Below, in pieces: positions 29,073-39,256 of a stretch of DNA of 60,552 nt (the stretch's first letter is position 1; every line of letters begins with the position of its first letter). The DNA is from Paenibacillus cisolokensis (lineage in GTDB: Bacteria; Bacillota; Bacilli; Paenibacillales; Paenibacillaceae). The notes beneath the pieces were generated by a model. The model was not told where the DNA came from and ran no database searches. It saw nothing but the letters and a program-made list of their open reading frames with translations. Both the position numbers and the translations under genes were made by a program. The stretch is taken from assembly GCF_018403665.1 (NCBI RefSeq), contig NZ_BOVJ01000168.1, positions 1 to 60,552 of the forward strand, read 5' to 3'.

Positions 29073-29619
29073 ATGGATGGATGTGTCGTATGGTTTACGG
29101 GCCTGTCGGGCTCCGGCAAACGACGACGGCGAGCGAATTGCTCGGCTTGCTGCGCGGCGCCGGCGTCCGCGCGGAGCTGCTCGACGGCGACGAGCTGCGC
29201 AAGACGATTTGCAAAGATCTCGGCTTCAGCCGCGAAGGCCGTCTGGAGAATATCAGAAGAGTGGCATTCGTCGCCGAACTGCTCGCCCGCAACGGCGTCG
29301 TCGCGCTCGTCTCGGCCATTACTCCGTATCGCGAAATGCGGGAGCATGCAAGGTCGGCCATCGGCCGCCGTTATATCGAAGTGTATGTCGAATGCCCTCT
29401 GGAGGAATGCGAACGGCGCGACGCGAAAGGGCTGTACGCCAAGGCGAGAAAAACGAGATCGAGCGCTTCACCGGAATTTCCGATCCGTATGACGTCCCGG
29501 AATCGCCGGACGTCGTCATTCGTACGCAGGATTTTTCGGTCGCAGACAACGCCCGGACCGTCCTCGACTTTCTGAGAGTCCATGGATGGTTGCCGGCCCA
29601 TGTGGAGGGATGCGTGTGA
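29073..29619 (+). CDS. cysC: Adenylylsulfate (APS) kinase, two frameshifts
   Basis: About 182 residues after repair. Family motifs: P-loop WFTGLSGSGKTTTA, DGDELRKTI, FSREGRLENIRRVAFVAELL, the SAITPYREMREHAR equivalent of FISPFRADR, VECPLEECERRDAKGLYAKAR, and FTGISDPYDVPESPDVVI. The enzyme phosphorylates APS to PAPS, the sulfate donor. Breaks lie at about 29120 (AAA should be AAAA) and 29455 (five A should be six). No ATP sulfurylase, PAPS reductase or sulfotransferase is in the window, so this is not a sulfate-assimilation operon; it lies between a dehydrogenase and sulfatase-fold enzymes. It could use a different substrate. Confidence 0.85.
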
Positions 29620-31017
29620 AAATCGTCTTCGTCTCGCTGGACACCTTGCGCGCCAGCCGGCTCGGCGCTTACGGGTACGGCAAGCCGACCAGCCCCTATC
29701 TGGACCGGATCGCCTCGCAAGGGGTGCTGTTCGAGCGGGCATACGCCGCCGACATTCCGACGGAGGTGGCGCATACCGGCATTTTTACCGGAAAGGCCGG
29801 CTTGACGACCGGCGTCGTCGCACACGGCTCCGAGCTGACGAGCCTGCCCCGCTCGGTCGGTTGGCTGCCCGCCATGCTGTTCGGCGCAGGCTTGACGACG
29901 GCGGCGATCGACAACCTGTACCAGTTGAAGGAATGGTTCGCCCGCGGCTATCGCTACTATATCAATTCGTCCGGCCGCCAGCGCTGGATCGACGGTCGTA
30001 CGGTCAACGACCTGGCGAAGGCGTGGCTGAACGAGCACGCCGACGAAGATTTTTTCTCTTCCTGCATTATTGGGATCCGCATACGCCTTACCTGCCTCCG
30101 GAGAAGTATGTGTCCCGTTTCTACGACGCGGGTCGCGACCGCGCGATCCGGCCAACCGGAGTATGGAGCGGGCGTACAACAACGGCGCCTATCCGTTTTT
30201 CAAATACCATCATTACGACCTACTGGGTCCCGTCACCGACGCCGAATATATCAACGCGCTGTACGACGCGGAAATCCGCTATCTCGACGATTTGCTGCAG
30301 GAGCTGGACGAGACGCTGGAGCGGCTCGGCATCCGGGATGATACGCTGCTTGTGCTGTTCGGCGACCACGGCGAAAGCCTGACCGAGCACGACATTTTTT
30401 GGGATCATTGCGGTCTCTACGAGCATACGGTCCGCGTCCCGCTCATTATGCGTTGGCCGGGACGGATACCGGCCGGCAGAAGCGTGAGCGGACTCGTGCA
30501 GCAGGTCGATATGATGCCGACGCTGCTGGAGGCAGCGGGGCTGCCGGTTCCGGACGGGCTGGACGGCCGCAGCCTGTGGCCGGCTATCCGGGGCGAAGCT
30601 TCCGGCGCGCACGATACGATTTATTTGAGCGAGTGCGCCTGGCAGGCGGCCCGCGGCATAACCGACGGCTCCTATAAGCTGATCGTGACGTACGATCCCG
30701 GCCCGTTCAAGCGTCCGCCCCGGGAGCTGTATCATCTCGAAGCCGATCCGGACGAGACGGTCAATCTGGCTGAAACGATGCCGGCCCTTGCCGACCGGTT
30801 GGAACGGCAGCTGAACGACTGGGTGGCCGGCAAGCTGGCGGGCCGACGCGATCCGATGCTTGCGCAACTGGAAGCCGGTCTGCCGTTTCGCAAGCGCCTT
30901 CAGACGATTCTGGGGCAGTTCGGCTTCACGTGGGAGGATTGGTGGAACAATCCGGCGCGGGAGCGGTTTGACGAGGCGATGGAGCGGTCGCGGATGAAAG
31001 GGGGTAAAGGCGCATGA
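29616..31017 (+). CDS. Sulfatase-fold hydrolase 2 with Thr at the nucleophile position, two frameshifts
   Basis: About 467 residues after repair. Fold motifs: IVFVSLDTLRASRLGAYGYG (metal Asp), HYWDPHTPYLPPEKYVSRFY, LFGDHGESLTEHDIFWDHCGLYE (metal Asp/His). The position of the formylglycine motif reads T-E-V-A-H (in DIPTEVAHTGIFTG), so no sulfatase maturation is possible; phosphodiesterase-type chemistry is inferred. Breaks lie at about 30055 (six T should be seven, restoring DEDFFLFLHYWDPH) and 30140-30150 (one C missing, restoring RDPANRSMERAYNNG). GTG start at 29616 overlaps the cysC stop; GGAGGG lies six bases before it. Confidence 0.83.
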
Positions 31018-32395
31018 CGCGGCGGCCGAATGTGCTGGTCATCATGAGCGATCAGCATCGTTACGATTGCACGGGCGCAAGCGGCCGGTATCCGGTGCGA
31101 ACGCCGAACATCGACCGACTGGCGGAAGAAGGCGTCTGGTTCGCCAACGCCTATACGCCGATTCCGGTATGCGGTCCGGCCAGACAATCTTTCGTCTGCG
31201 GACGCCGTCCGGAAAGCTTCGGCGCCCTCTGGAATGCCGGTCTTGGGCTGCCGGTCGGAAGTCTGGCCCCGGATGCGTATTCGTGGGCGCGGGACCTGCA
31301 GCAAGCCGGATACGCCACCGCTTATATCGGCAAATGGGACGTCCATCCGGACGCCGATCCGACCGCGTTCGGCTACGGCCGCTATGTCGATGCCGAGCGG
31401 GAATATGCGGCATACCGGCGGCTGAGGCACCCGGATATCCGGCTCGAAGGCGGCTGGCGCGGCGAGACGGACCCGGTACCGCTTGCCGATTCCCGCACCC
31501 ATTGGCTGGCGGACCGGGCGCGCCGGATGCTGCGCGAGCTGTCGGGGGCGGACGGTCCCTGGCATCTGAGGGTCAATTTCGCGGAGCCCCATCTGCCGTG
31601 CCGCCCGTCCGAGCCGTTCGCCAGCCAGTACAATCCGGCCGATGTCCCGCCATGGGGGAGCTTCGGCGACACGCTGTCGGGCAAGCCGTATATTCAGCGG
31701 CAGCAGCTTGTCAATTGGGGAGTGCAGCACGCCGGCTGGGACGAATGGGCGCCGTCGTCGCGCGGTATTACGGCATCGTCAGCCAGATGGACGACGCTGT
31801 CGGTCTGCTGCTGGACGCGGGCGAAGAAGACAATACCGTCGTCGTGTACACGTCCGATCACGGGGATATGTGCGGCGGCCACGGCATGATGGATAAGCAT
31901 TACGTGCTCTACGACGATGTCGTCCGCGTACCGCTTGCCATCCGCTGGCCGGGCGTCGCGAAGCACGGAACGGTATGCGGCGCCTTCGTCTACAACCATC
32001 TCGATCTGCCGCCGACGCTGCTCGATCTGCTGGGCTTGCCGCTGCCGCCCCATTTGCACGGACGCTCCATGCGGCCGCTGCTCGAAGGCGAGGTGCCGGA
32101 CGATTGGCGGTCATTCGCCGTATCGACATCCAACGGGCAGCAGTTCGGCCTGTTCGCACAGCGGATGATCCGTACGGCGGATTGGAAATATATCTGGAAC
32201 CCGACCGATACCGACGAGCTGTACGATCTGCAAAATGACCCTCACGAGAGGGAAAACCGGATCGCCGGTCCCGGTTGCGGGAAGATCCTCAGCGCGCTGA
32301 GGCGGGAGCTGCTTGGCGAGCTCAGGCGCACCGGCGACGGTCTCGTTGCCGGACATTGGCTGGAAGGCCAGCTGCTTCGCGGGGAGAAGCTGTAA
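31014..32395 (+). CDS. Sulfatase 3 (formylglycine-type, Cys motif), frameshifted
   Basis: About 460 residues after repair, no signal peptide. Metal-binding NVLVIMSDQHRYDCTGASG, then PVCGPARQS, a canonical C-x-P-x-R site (Cys to be converted to formylglycine). Further on, YIGKWDVHP, then VVYTSDHGDMCGGHGMMDKH. The C-terminal domain ends WKYIWNPTDTDELYDLQNDP. The frame breaks at about 31752 (one G or C missing), after which VVARYYGIVSQMDDAVGLL is restored. It is the only member of the trio predicted to hydrolyse sulfate esters. It overlaps the preceding gene by 4 bases. The maturation enzyme is not in the window. Confidence 0.87.
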
Positions 32396-32619
32396 GCCGG
32401 CATCCGCTGTTGCAAGCGTTTTCCCGAATTTTGTCCGATCCTGTCATCTGATAACCTGACCTGTTCCGGTTCAGTGGCAGCACACCGGTTCCGATTTGAG
32501 AAGCAGAGCGTTCATTCGCGTCATCCATTTTGCCGGGAAAGGAGTGTTGGCATGCGCACAACATGCTGTACCGGGACGTACCGCCGTATTCATCCGCGGG
32601 ATGGGCCGGGATGCGAAGC

Positions 32620-32739
32620 GGCATAGTTACCGAAGCAAGCACGGACAAAGTGATCGCAGCAAGCACCGTCATAGTGGCCGAAACAAACACGGACATCGTG
32701 ACCGAACCAAGCACGGGCATCGTGATCGCAGCTAGCAGA
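32620..32739 (+). repeat. Five tandem 24-bp repeats before the Opp binding-protein gene
   Basis: Five uninterrupted units start at 32620, 32644, 32668, 32692 and 32716, each of the form G-x-CAT-x-GTG-x-TCGCAGCAAGCAC-x with 3 to 8 differences. They lie in a 394-base gap between sulfatase 3 and the binding protein, ending 50 bases before its start. Because 24 is a multiple of three, frames on both strands are open through them as 8-residue repeats; an AAAGGAG followed by ATG at 32552 could start a 24-residue peptide just upstream. Function unknown. Confidence 0.85.
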
Positions 32740-32789
32740 TGTGAAATGGTGTTTCCCGGGAACAAACATTTTAATGAAGGGGGATGCAT

Positions 32790-34771
32790 GTGAAAAAAGG
32801 AGCACGATAACCATTGCGTGGGTGCTGGTCCTCGCACTCGCCGTGACTACCGCATTGGCCGGTTGCAGCGGTTCGCCTGCGCCGCAGGACGCGGAACGAT
32901 CGGCCGACAACGGCGCTGCCGGAGAGACGGAAGGCAGCAAAGGGGAGGATGGCGGCGACAAGGGCGAACCTGCGCCCGTCGTCGACGTGTCGACGATTAC
33001 GGAATTTCAGCAGTCGCCATCGCTCGAAGGCAAAGATTTGCCGCCGGTCAAGGACCGTCTGCCGGAAGTGCCGAAGCTGACGAATGAAATGCCGGCATCG
33101 ATGCTGAACTACGAGATTGGCCGATACGGCGGCACGCTGCGCACTGTCACCTCGGTCATCGACTGGGACGCCGACGTCTTCGTCATGAACAACGAGCCGC
33201 TGCTCAACACGCCCGGCATTCTGGGCGAAGAAATTACCGGCAATGTGCTGGAAGGCTACGAAATGAGCGAAGATGAGAAGGTATTCACGTTCAAAATGCG
33301 TAAAGGGCTCAAATGGTCCGACGGCGAGCCGGTCACGACGGAGGATGTCCGTTTCACCATCGAGGACATTCTGTTCAACAAGGAGTTGACGCCGATCTTC
33401 CCGGCCTATCTCCACTCCGGAGGCAAGGCGACCGGAACGCCGATGAAGTTCGAACTGGTCGACGAATATACGTTCAAAATATCGTTTGGCGAGCCGTACG
33501 GAGGGCTGCTTATCGGACTCGCTATTCAAGGCTGGAGAGGATACCAGCAATTTATCCGCCCGGCCCACTACCTCAAGAAGTTCCACGTCAAATATACGCC
33601 GCTTGAACAACTGGAGCCCGAAATCCGGAAAGCCGGCTTCAAAAAGGGCGAGTGGGTCAACCTCTTTAACGACAAAGATATCATCAACACCGAGCTGACC
33701 AACAAGAAAGCGATCGGTTTCCCGGTGCTGACCCCGTGGATGATTGTGAAATCGACCCAGACGACCGCGACCTTCGAACGAAACCCGTACTATTTCAAAA
33801 TCGATTCGGCCGGCAACCAGCTGCCGTATATCGACAGCATTCAAAGCACGCTCGTGCAGGACATCGAAATGGTGACGCTCAAAACGATCTCCGGCGAAGT
33901 AGACTTTTCCCGCGAATCGGCGGCGCTCGTCAAAATGCCGCTGTACAGGGAAAACGAGAAAAACGGCTACAAGGCGCTGCTTGCCAACATGCACGTCACG
34001 CCGACGGATATTTTCCTCAATCTGACCCACAAAGATGAGACGTGGCGGAAAGTGACGCAGGACGTCCGATTCCGCCAGGCGCTCAATATGGCGCTCAACC
34101 GCGACGAAATCATCGATGCGATCTATTACGGCTTCGCCGTCCCGTCGAAATTCCAGGATTCCGCCTTCGATCTCGAAGCTGCGAACAAGCTGCTCGACGA
34201 CATGGGTATGACAAAAGGAAGCGACGGCTTCCGCGTCGGTCCCGACGGCAAGAAGTTTACGATCCCGTTCGAAGTCGGCGCGCAGGCGCCGGACATTGTC
34301 CCACTTACCGAACTGGTATCGGAGATGTGGAAGCAGCTCGGACTGGATGTCACGATGAAGGTGATCGACTCTACGCTGTGGGGCAAGCGCCGCGAAGCGA
34401 ACGAATTGAAGGCGACGATGATCTGGACGCATACGCCGCTCTGGTATATGAGCGATTGGGGGCAAGGCTACTGGGGCACGCTCTGGGAAATGTATCACAG
34501 CTCGGGCGGCAAGAAGGGCGAGAAGCCGCCGGCGAACGTGCAGGAGCTGTACGATCTGATCGATCAGGCAGCGATCGCCAATCCGACCGACGCCCAGGCG
34601 ATCATCGAGCAGGTAAAGCAGAAGATGGGCGAAGAGCTGTTCTATTTCGTCCATATCGGAGACGTGAAGCAGCCGCTGATCGTGAACGAGAAACTTCGCA
34701 ACATCCCGGGCGAGGAAGGGTTCGCCATTGCGACGAACTTCAGCGGCGAGCAGTTTTTCTTCGCGGATTGA
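32790..34771 (+). CDS. ABC transporter substrate-binding lipoprotein, Opp/Dpp family (large form)
   Basis: About 660 residues. Signal peptide with lipobox LAGC, then a low-complexity Ala/Glu/Gly linker. The SBP_bac_5 fold follows (KVFTFKMRKGLKWSDGEPVTTEDVRFTIEDIL; FNLTHKDETWR-type insert; DVRFRQALNMALNRDEII). It is about 120 residues longer than peptide-binding relatives, like the large forms that bind oligosaccharides in other Gram-positives. The natural start seems to be GTG at 32790 (AAGGGGG upstream), but six A after it should be seven to reach the frame; without repair, only ATG codons at 32741 or 32774 lacking a ribosome-binding site are in frame. Confidence 0.87.
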
Positions 34772-34789
34772 CGCAGATCATTCGGACAG

Positions 34790-34817
34790 GGGCCGGGATC
34801 GCCGCGCGATCCGGCCC
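34790..34817 (+). terminator. Strong hairpin between binding protein and permease (no T run)
   Basis: GGGCCGGGATCGC and GCGATCCGGCCC form a 12-bp stem with one bulged G and a 3-base loop. It is not followed by T. It probably protects the upstream message from 3' decay or dampens expression of the permeases relative to the binding protein. The rest of the 217-base gap to 34988 shows nothing else. Confidence 0.5.
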
Positions 34818-34988
34818 TCGCCTGCGCCCCGATGGCGGCCGCTTAGGCGGAGCCGGTTGAAACCTGTGCGCCGGCAGCCGCCGCACATCGCGGCGGGCAT
34901 TCGCCGCAATAGCGCCGATTCGGCGGACCGGCGTCTGACAGATCGGCGAAACCGCCGTCCGTGCGCAGAATGACGAAGGAGGGTTCGG

Positions 34989-35986
34989 ATGCTTAACTAT
35001 ATCGCATACCGTGTGCTGCAGCTTATACCGCTGCTGCTTGCCATCAGCGTGATCGTTTTCGTCATCATCCAGCTTCCGCCCGGCGACTTTCTCAGCACCT
35101 ACATCCAGCAGCTGGAATTGTCCGGCAACGATGTGAGCGAAAGCGCCATTCTTAGCCTGAAAGCCCAATACGGCCTGGACCAGCCGATGTATATGCAATA
35201 TCTTCTCTGGATCAAAAACATTGTGCTGCACGGTGACCTCGGTCGATCGTTCCAATGGAATCAGCCGGTTTCCGAAGTAATCGGCGATAGGCTGCTGCTG
35301 ACGATCATCATTTCGGTCATCTCCCTTATTTTCGTCTGGGCGGTCGCCATTCCGATCGGCATCTATTCCGCAACGCACCAGTATTCGATTCTAGACTACG
35401 TGTTTACGTTTATCGGCTTTATCGGCCTTGCGGTGCCGGGATTTCTGATCGCTCTCGTGCTCGTCTACATCGTCTTCGTCAATACCGGGGTGTCGATGAC
35501 CGGTCTGTTCTCGCCCGAATTCCAGGATGCGCCGTGGAGCATCGACAAGGTGCTCAATATGCTGCCCCGCCTTGTGCTGCCGGTCGTCATTATCGGCTTG
35601 TCGGGGACGGCCAGCCTGATCCGCGTCATGCGCGGCATGCTGCTCGACGAGCTCTCCAAGCAGTACGTCATTACGGCGCGCGCCAAAGGGGTGGAGGAAC
35701 GCAAGCTTCTGTTCAAATATCCGGTCCGCATGGCGATCAATCCGCTTATCAGCACGATCGGGTGGACGCTGCCGGCGCTGATTTCCGGGGAAGCGATCGT
35801 CTCGATCGTTCTGAATACGCCGACGACGGGCCCGATGCTCTTGAAGGCGCTCATGTTCCAGGATATGTATCTGGCCGGAAGCTTCCTGCTCATCCTGAGC
35901 GTATTGACCGTCATCGGGACGCTGTTATCCGATATATTGCTGGCATGGCTCGATCCGCGCATCCGGTTCGGGGGGTGGCGGAATGA
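34989..35986 (+). CDS. ABC transporter permease 1, DppB/OppB family, frameshifted at its end
   Basis: About 332 residues after repair, six membrane helices with the OppB start MLNYIAYRVLQLIPLLLAIS and an EAA loop (YVITARAKGVEERKLLFKYPVRMAINPL). It forms the membrane channel with permease 2. The last codons lie in a run of six G (about 35970); seven G give FGGVAE and a stop overlapping the ATG of the next gene, the usual operon layout. As read, the frame runs on for 430 residues antiparallel in frame to permease 2, a false 763-residue protein. Confidence 0.9.
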
Positions 35987-37146
35987 GCACGGTGCTGGAA
36001 AAGACGGACAAGCGCGGCATCGGGATAAGCCGGCGCAGCCGCAGGCGCAGGGACGAGCAAGGGGCGTACGAAGTGGCGTCCCAATGGCAGCTGATGTGGT
36101 GGAAATTCCGCAAGCACAAGCTGGCGATGGCTTCCGCCGTCATTTTGCTGCTGATGTATCTGACGGCCGCGTTCTGCGAATTTTTGGCGCCGACGCTGCC
36201 GGCGCAGCGGTTTACCGAGTACAAAAACGCGCCTCCGCAAACGGTCCGGTTTTACGACAAGGAGAGCGGCTTCTCCTTCAGGCCGTTCGTATACGACATG
36301 AAAATGGAGGTGGATACGAAGACGTTCCGCCGCACGTTCCAGGCCGACACGTCGAAGAAATATCCGATCCACTTCTTCGTCAGAGGCGAGCCTTACAAGC
36401 TGTGGGGGATATTCAAGACGGACATTCACCTGTTCGGGACGAAGGAAGCGGGCGCTCCGCTCTTTCTGATGGGCACCGACGATCTGGGGCGGGACCTGTT
36501 CACCCGTATTTTGTACGGCGCCAGAGTATCGCTGTCGTTCGGCATACTCGGCATTATTCTGACGCTGGTGCTCGGCCTGCTGCTCGGCGGCATATCGGGC
36601 TATCTCGGCGGCGTGACGGATACGGTCATCCAGCGCGCGATCGACCTCCTGATCTGCCTGCCGACGATCCCGCTCTGGATGGCGCTTGCGGCAGCACTGC
36701 CGCGAAGCTGGTCCGCGCTCGACATCTACATGGGGATGATCGTCATCTTCTCCATTATCGGCTGGACCGGGCTGGCGCGCGTCGTCCGCGGCAAAATATT
36801 GTCGCTGCGCGAAGAGGACTTCACGATGGCGGCGCGTCTTGCGGGAGCGAGCGATATACGCATCATCCGCAAACATCTGCTCCCCTCGTTCGCCAGCTAC
36901 ATCATCGTCAATACGACGTTGGCGATTCCGGGCACCATTCTCGGCGAAACGTCGCTCAGCTTTCTCGGCCTCGGCTTGCAGGCGCCCGTCGTCAGCTGGG
37001 GCGTGCTGCTGAAGGATGCGCAAAATCTGGAGACGCTTGCCCATCATCCGTGGCTGCTCTGGCCGGCGTTTTTCATCGTGCTGACGGTACTCATGTTCAA
37101 TTTTCTCGGCGACGGCCTGCGCGACGCGGCCGATCCTTACAAATAG
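35983..37146 (+). CDS. ABC transporter permease 2, DppC/OppC family with a large outside insertion
   Basis: 387 residues, about 80 longer than OppC. After a basic N-terminus (SRRSRRRRDEQ) and helix 1 (about 50-70) comes an ~85-residue polar insertion (PPQTVRFYDKESGFSFRPF to FFVRGEPYKLWG) before FLMGTDDLGRDLFTRILYGAR, then five helices and the EAA loop (MAARLAGASDIRIIRKHLLP). The insertion would lie outside the membrane near the binding protein, as in oligosaccharide-type Opp systems. ATGA overlap with permease 1. Confidence 0.9.
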   Translation: MSTVLEKTDKRGIGISRRSRRRRDEQGAYEVASQWQLMWWKFRKHKLAMASAVILLLMYLTAAFCEFLAPTLPAQRFTEYKNAPPQTVRFYDKESGFSFRPFVYDMKMEVDTKTFRRTFQADTSKKYPIHFFVRGEPYKLWGIFKTDIHLFGTKEAGAPLFLMGTDDLGRDLFTRILYGARVSLSFGILGIILTLVLGLLLGGISGYLGGVTDTVIQRAIDLLICLPTIPLWMALAAALPRSWSALDIYMGMIVIFSIIGWTGLARVVRGKILSLREEDFTMAARLAGASDIRIIRKHLLPSFASYIIVNTTLAIPGTILGETSLSFLGLGLQAPVVSWGVLLKDAQNLETLAHHPWLLWPAFFIVLTVLMFNFLGDGLRDAADPYK

Positions 37147-37158
37147 GAGGGGAGCGGC

Positions 37159-38226
37159 GTGACTGTTCGGGCGAGAGAGGAATTTGTGAAGCCGGCGTCC
37201 GGCCGGGAAGATGCCGTCATGGAAGTGAAAAACTTGAAGGTGCATTTTCAACTGGACGAAGGCTTGCTGAAAGCGGTTGACGGGGTCGATCTGACCATTC
37301 GCCGCGGCCGGACGCTCGGTATCGTCGGCGAGAGCGGGTGCGGCAAAAGCGTCACATCGCAGGCACTGCTGCGCATCGTGCCGGCTTCCGGCAAGGTGGA
37401 AGGGGAAATTCTGCTCTATCCGAGCGACCGGAGCAAAATCGACGGGATCGACATTCCGGACGGCGATCCGGTCGATCTTGTCGGACTGGACGGCAAAGGC
37501 CGGACGATCCGGAGCATTCGCGGCGGCGAAATCGCGATGATATTCCAGGAGCCGATGAAGGCGTTCTCGCCGATTCATACGATCGGCGATCAGATTATGG
37601 AAGCGATTCTGCTGCACAAAACCGCGAACAGGAAGGAAGCGTACGACATCGCGCTGGAGACGCTGCGCAAGGTCGGCATGTCCAACCCGGAACAGCGGAT
37701 GGACGAATACCCGCACCAGCTCTCCGGCGGCATGCGCCAGCGCGCGATGATCGCAATGGCGCTCTCCTGCGAGCCTTCCATTCTGATCGCCGACGAGCCG
37801 ACGACCGCGCTCGATGTTACGGTGCAGGCGCAGGTGCTGCAGCTGATCAACGAGCTGCGGGACCATACCGGCACCTCGGTCATTTTTATCACGCACGATC
37901 TGGGCGTGATTGCGGAAATGTCGGATGAGGTGGCCGTCATGTATCTCGGCAAAGTCGTCGAGTATACGGACGTCGACACGCTGTTTTACGGGCCGAAGCA
38001 TCCGTATACGAAGGCACTGCTCAACTCGATCCCTTCGGTGGCAAGGCGGGACAGACTGGAATCGATCGAAGGGACGGTGCCGTTTCCGATGAATTTGCCG
38101 CCGGGCTGCGGCTTTTATTCCCGTTGTCCGCTTGCCGAGGACGGCGTGTGCAACGCCGGCGACATCCCGCTGCGGGAGATCGCCCGCGGGCATCGCGTCC
38201 GCTGCGTAAAGGCCGAACAAGTTTGA
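37159..38226 (+). CDS. ABC transporter ATP-binding protein 1, OppD/DppD family
   Basis: 355 residues. Walker A GESGCGKS, Q-loop in MIFQEPMKAF, signature LSGGMRQRAMIAMAL, Walker B ILIADEPTTALD, H-loop FITHDLGV, and the family C-terminal oligopeptide domain with the Cys cluster CGFYSRCPLAEDGVC, which may hold an iron-sulfur cluster as in DppD. GTG start after AGGAGGGGAGCGGC. Provides energy for the transporter with the next gene. Confidence 0.93.
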   Translation: MTVRAREEFVKPASGREDAVMEVKNLKVHFQLDEGLLKAVDGVDLTIRRGRTLGIVGESGCGKSVTSQALLRIVPASGKVEGEILLYPSDRSKIDGIDIPDGDPVDLVGLDGKGRTIRSIRGGEIAMIFQEPMKAFSPIHTIGDQIMEAILLHKTANRKEAYDIALETLRKVGMSNPEQRMDEYPHQLSGGMRQRAMIAMALSCEPSILIADEPTTALDVTVQAQVLQLINELRDHTGTSVIFITHDLGVIAEMSDEVAVMYLGKVVEYTDVDTLFYGPKHPYTKALLNSIPSVARRDRLESIEGTVPFPMNLPPGCGFYSRCPLAEDGVCNAGDIPLREIARGHRVRCVKAEQV

Positions 38227-38239
38227 AGGAGGCGCTGGC

Positions 38240-39256
38240 ATGAGCGAAGCGAAGCAGATCATTCTCGAAGTTACCGGCATGAAAAATATTTCCCGATCAA
38301 AAAGGTTTTTCAAGCGGACGGCCGGATCGGTCAAAGCGGTGGACGATGTGCACTTCTATATTCGGGAGGGCGAGACGTTCGGGCTGGTCGGCGAGTCCGG
38401 CTGCGGCAAGACGACGCTCGGCCGCTGCATTCTGCGCGCGATCGAGCCGTCGGACGGAAAGACGCACTTCCGGGACCGGACAGGCAACATGGTCGATCTG
38501 AATACGCTCGACAGCCGCCGGCTGCGGGCGTTCCGGCGGGATATTCAGCTTATTTTCCAGGACCCGTATTCGTCGCTTAACCCGCGGATGACGGTGCTGG
38601 GCATCGTCGGCGAACCGCTTGTATGCAACAAGCTGGCCGGCGGCGAGAAGCTGAAGGAGCGGGTGCGGGAGCTGATGGAGATGGTCGGACTCGACAGCCG
38701 GCATCTCGAGCGCTATCCGCACGCCTTCAGCGGCGGCCAGCGGCAGCGCATCGGCATCGCCCGGGCGCTCGCGACGAACCCGCGCTTTATCGTCTGCGAC
38801 GAGGCGGTGAGCGCGCTCGATGTCAGCGTGCAGGCGCAAATTTTGAATTTGCTGCAGGATTTGCAGCGAAAGCTCGGTCTCAGCTACCTGTTCATCTCCC
38901 ATGATCTCGGGGTCATTCAGCATATTTCCGACCGTGTCGGCGTCATGTATGTCGGACGGATGGTGGAAACTGCGCGAACCGGACAACTGTTCGCCAGACC
39001 CCGTCATCCGTACACCGAAGCGCTGCTCTCGGCCAAGCCGTTGCCCGATCCGCGGCGCAAGGCGGAGCGCATCATTCTGAGCGGCGAGGTGGCCAACCCG
39101 GCGAATCCGCCTTCCGGCTGCTACTTTCATCCGCGCTGCCCGTATGCGACGGATATATGCCGGATGGAAAAGCCGCCCTGGCGGGCGGTCGGAGATGACC
39201 ATTATGTCGCCTGCCACCGCACCGACGAGCTCGAATTGCAGGGGGCGGCGATATGA
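38240..39256 (+). CDS. ABC transporter ATP-binding protein 2, OppF/DppF family
   Basis: 338 residues. N-terminal DDVHFYIREGETFGLVGESG, Walker A GESGCGKTT, Q-loop LIFQDPYSSLNPRMT, signature FSGGQRQRIGIARAL, Walker B FIVCDEAVSALD, switch FISHDLGV, then ANPPSGCYFHPRCPYATDIC, a Cys cluster like that of its partner. Second ATPase of the Opp complex. GAAGGAGG precedes the ATG. Its stop overlaps the start of the next gene. Confidence 0.93.
   Translation: MSEAKQIILEVTGMKNISRSKRFFKRTAGSVKAVDDVHFYIREGETFGLVGESGCGKTTLGRCILRAIEPSDGKTHFRDRTGNMVDLNTLDSRRLRAFRRDIQLIFQDPYSSLNPRMTVLGIVGEPLVCNKLAGGEKLKERVRELMEMVGLDSRHLERYPHAFSGGQRQRIGIARALATNPRFIVCDEAVSALDVSVQAQILNLLQDLQRKLGLSYLFISHDLGVIQHISDRVGVMYVGRMVETARTGQLFARPRHPYTEALLSAKPLPDPRRKAERIILSGEVANPANPPSGCYFHPRCPYATDICRMEKPPWRAVGDDHYVACHRTDELELQGAAI

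Noticed and set aside
32620..32739. Possible CRISPR array
   Set aside because: The units are directly adjacent with no spacers, and no cas gene is near. The same applies to the repeats at 45901 and 59547.
32530..32793. An 87-residue protein encoded across the 24-bp repeats
   Set aside because: It starts from TTG without a suitable ribosome-binding site and ends inside the binding-protein start. Frames on both strands are open only because the unit is a multiple of three.
34989..37280. A 763-residue open frame extending the first Opp permease
   Set aside because: After residue 328 it only shadows permease 2 in another frame. Seven instead of six G near 35970 ends the permease at 35986 with an ATGA overlap.
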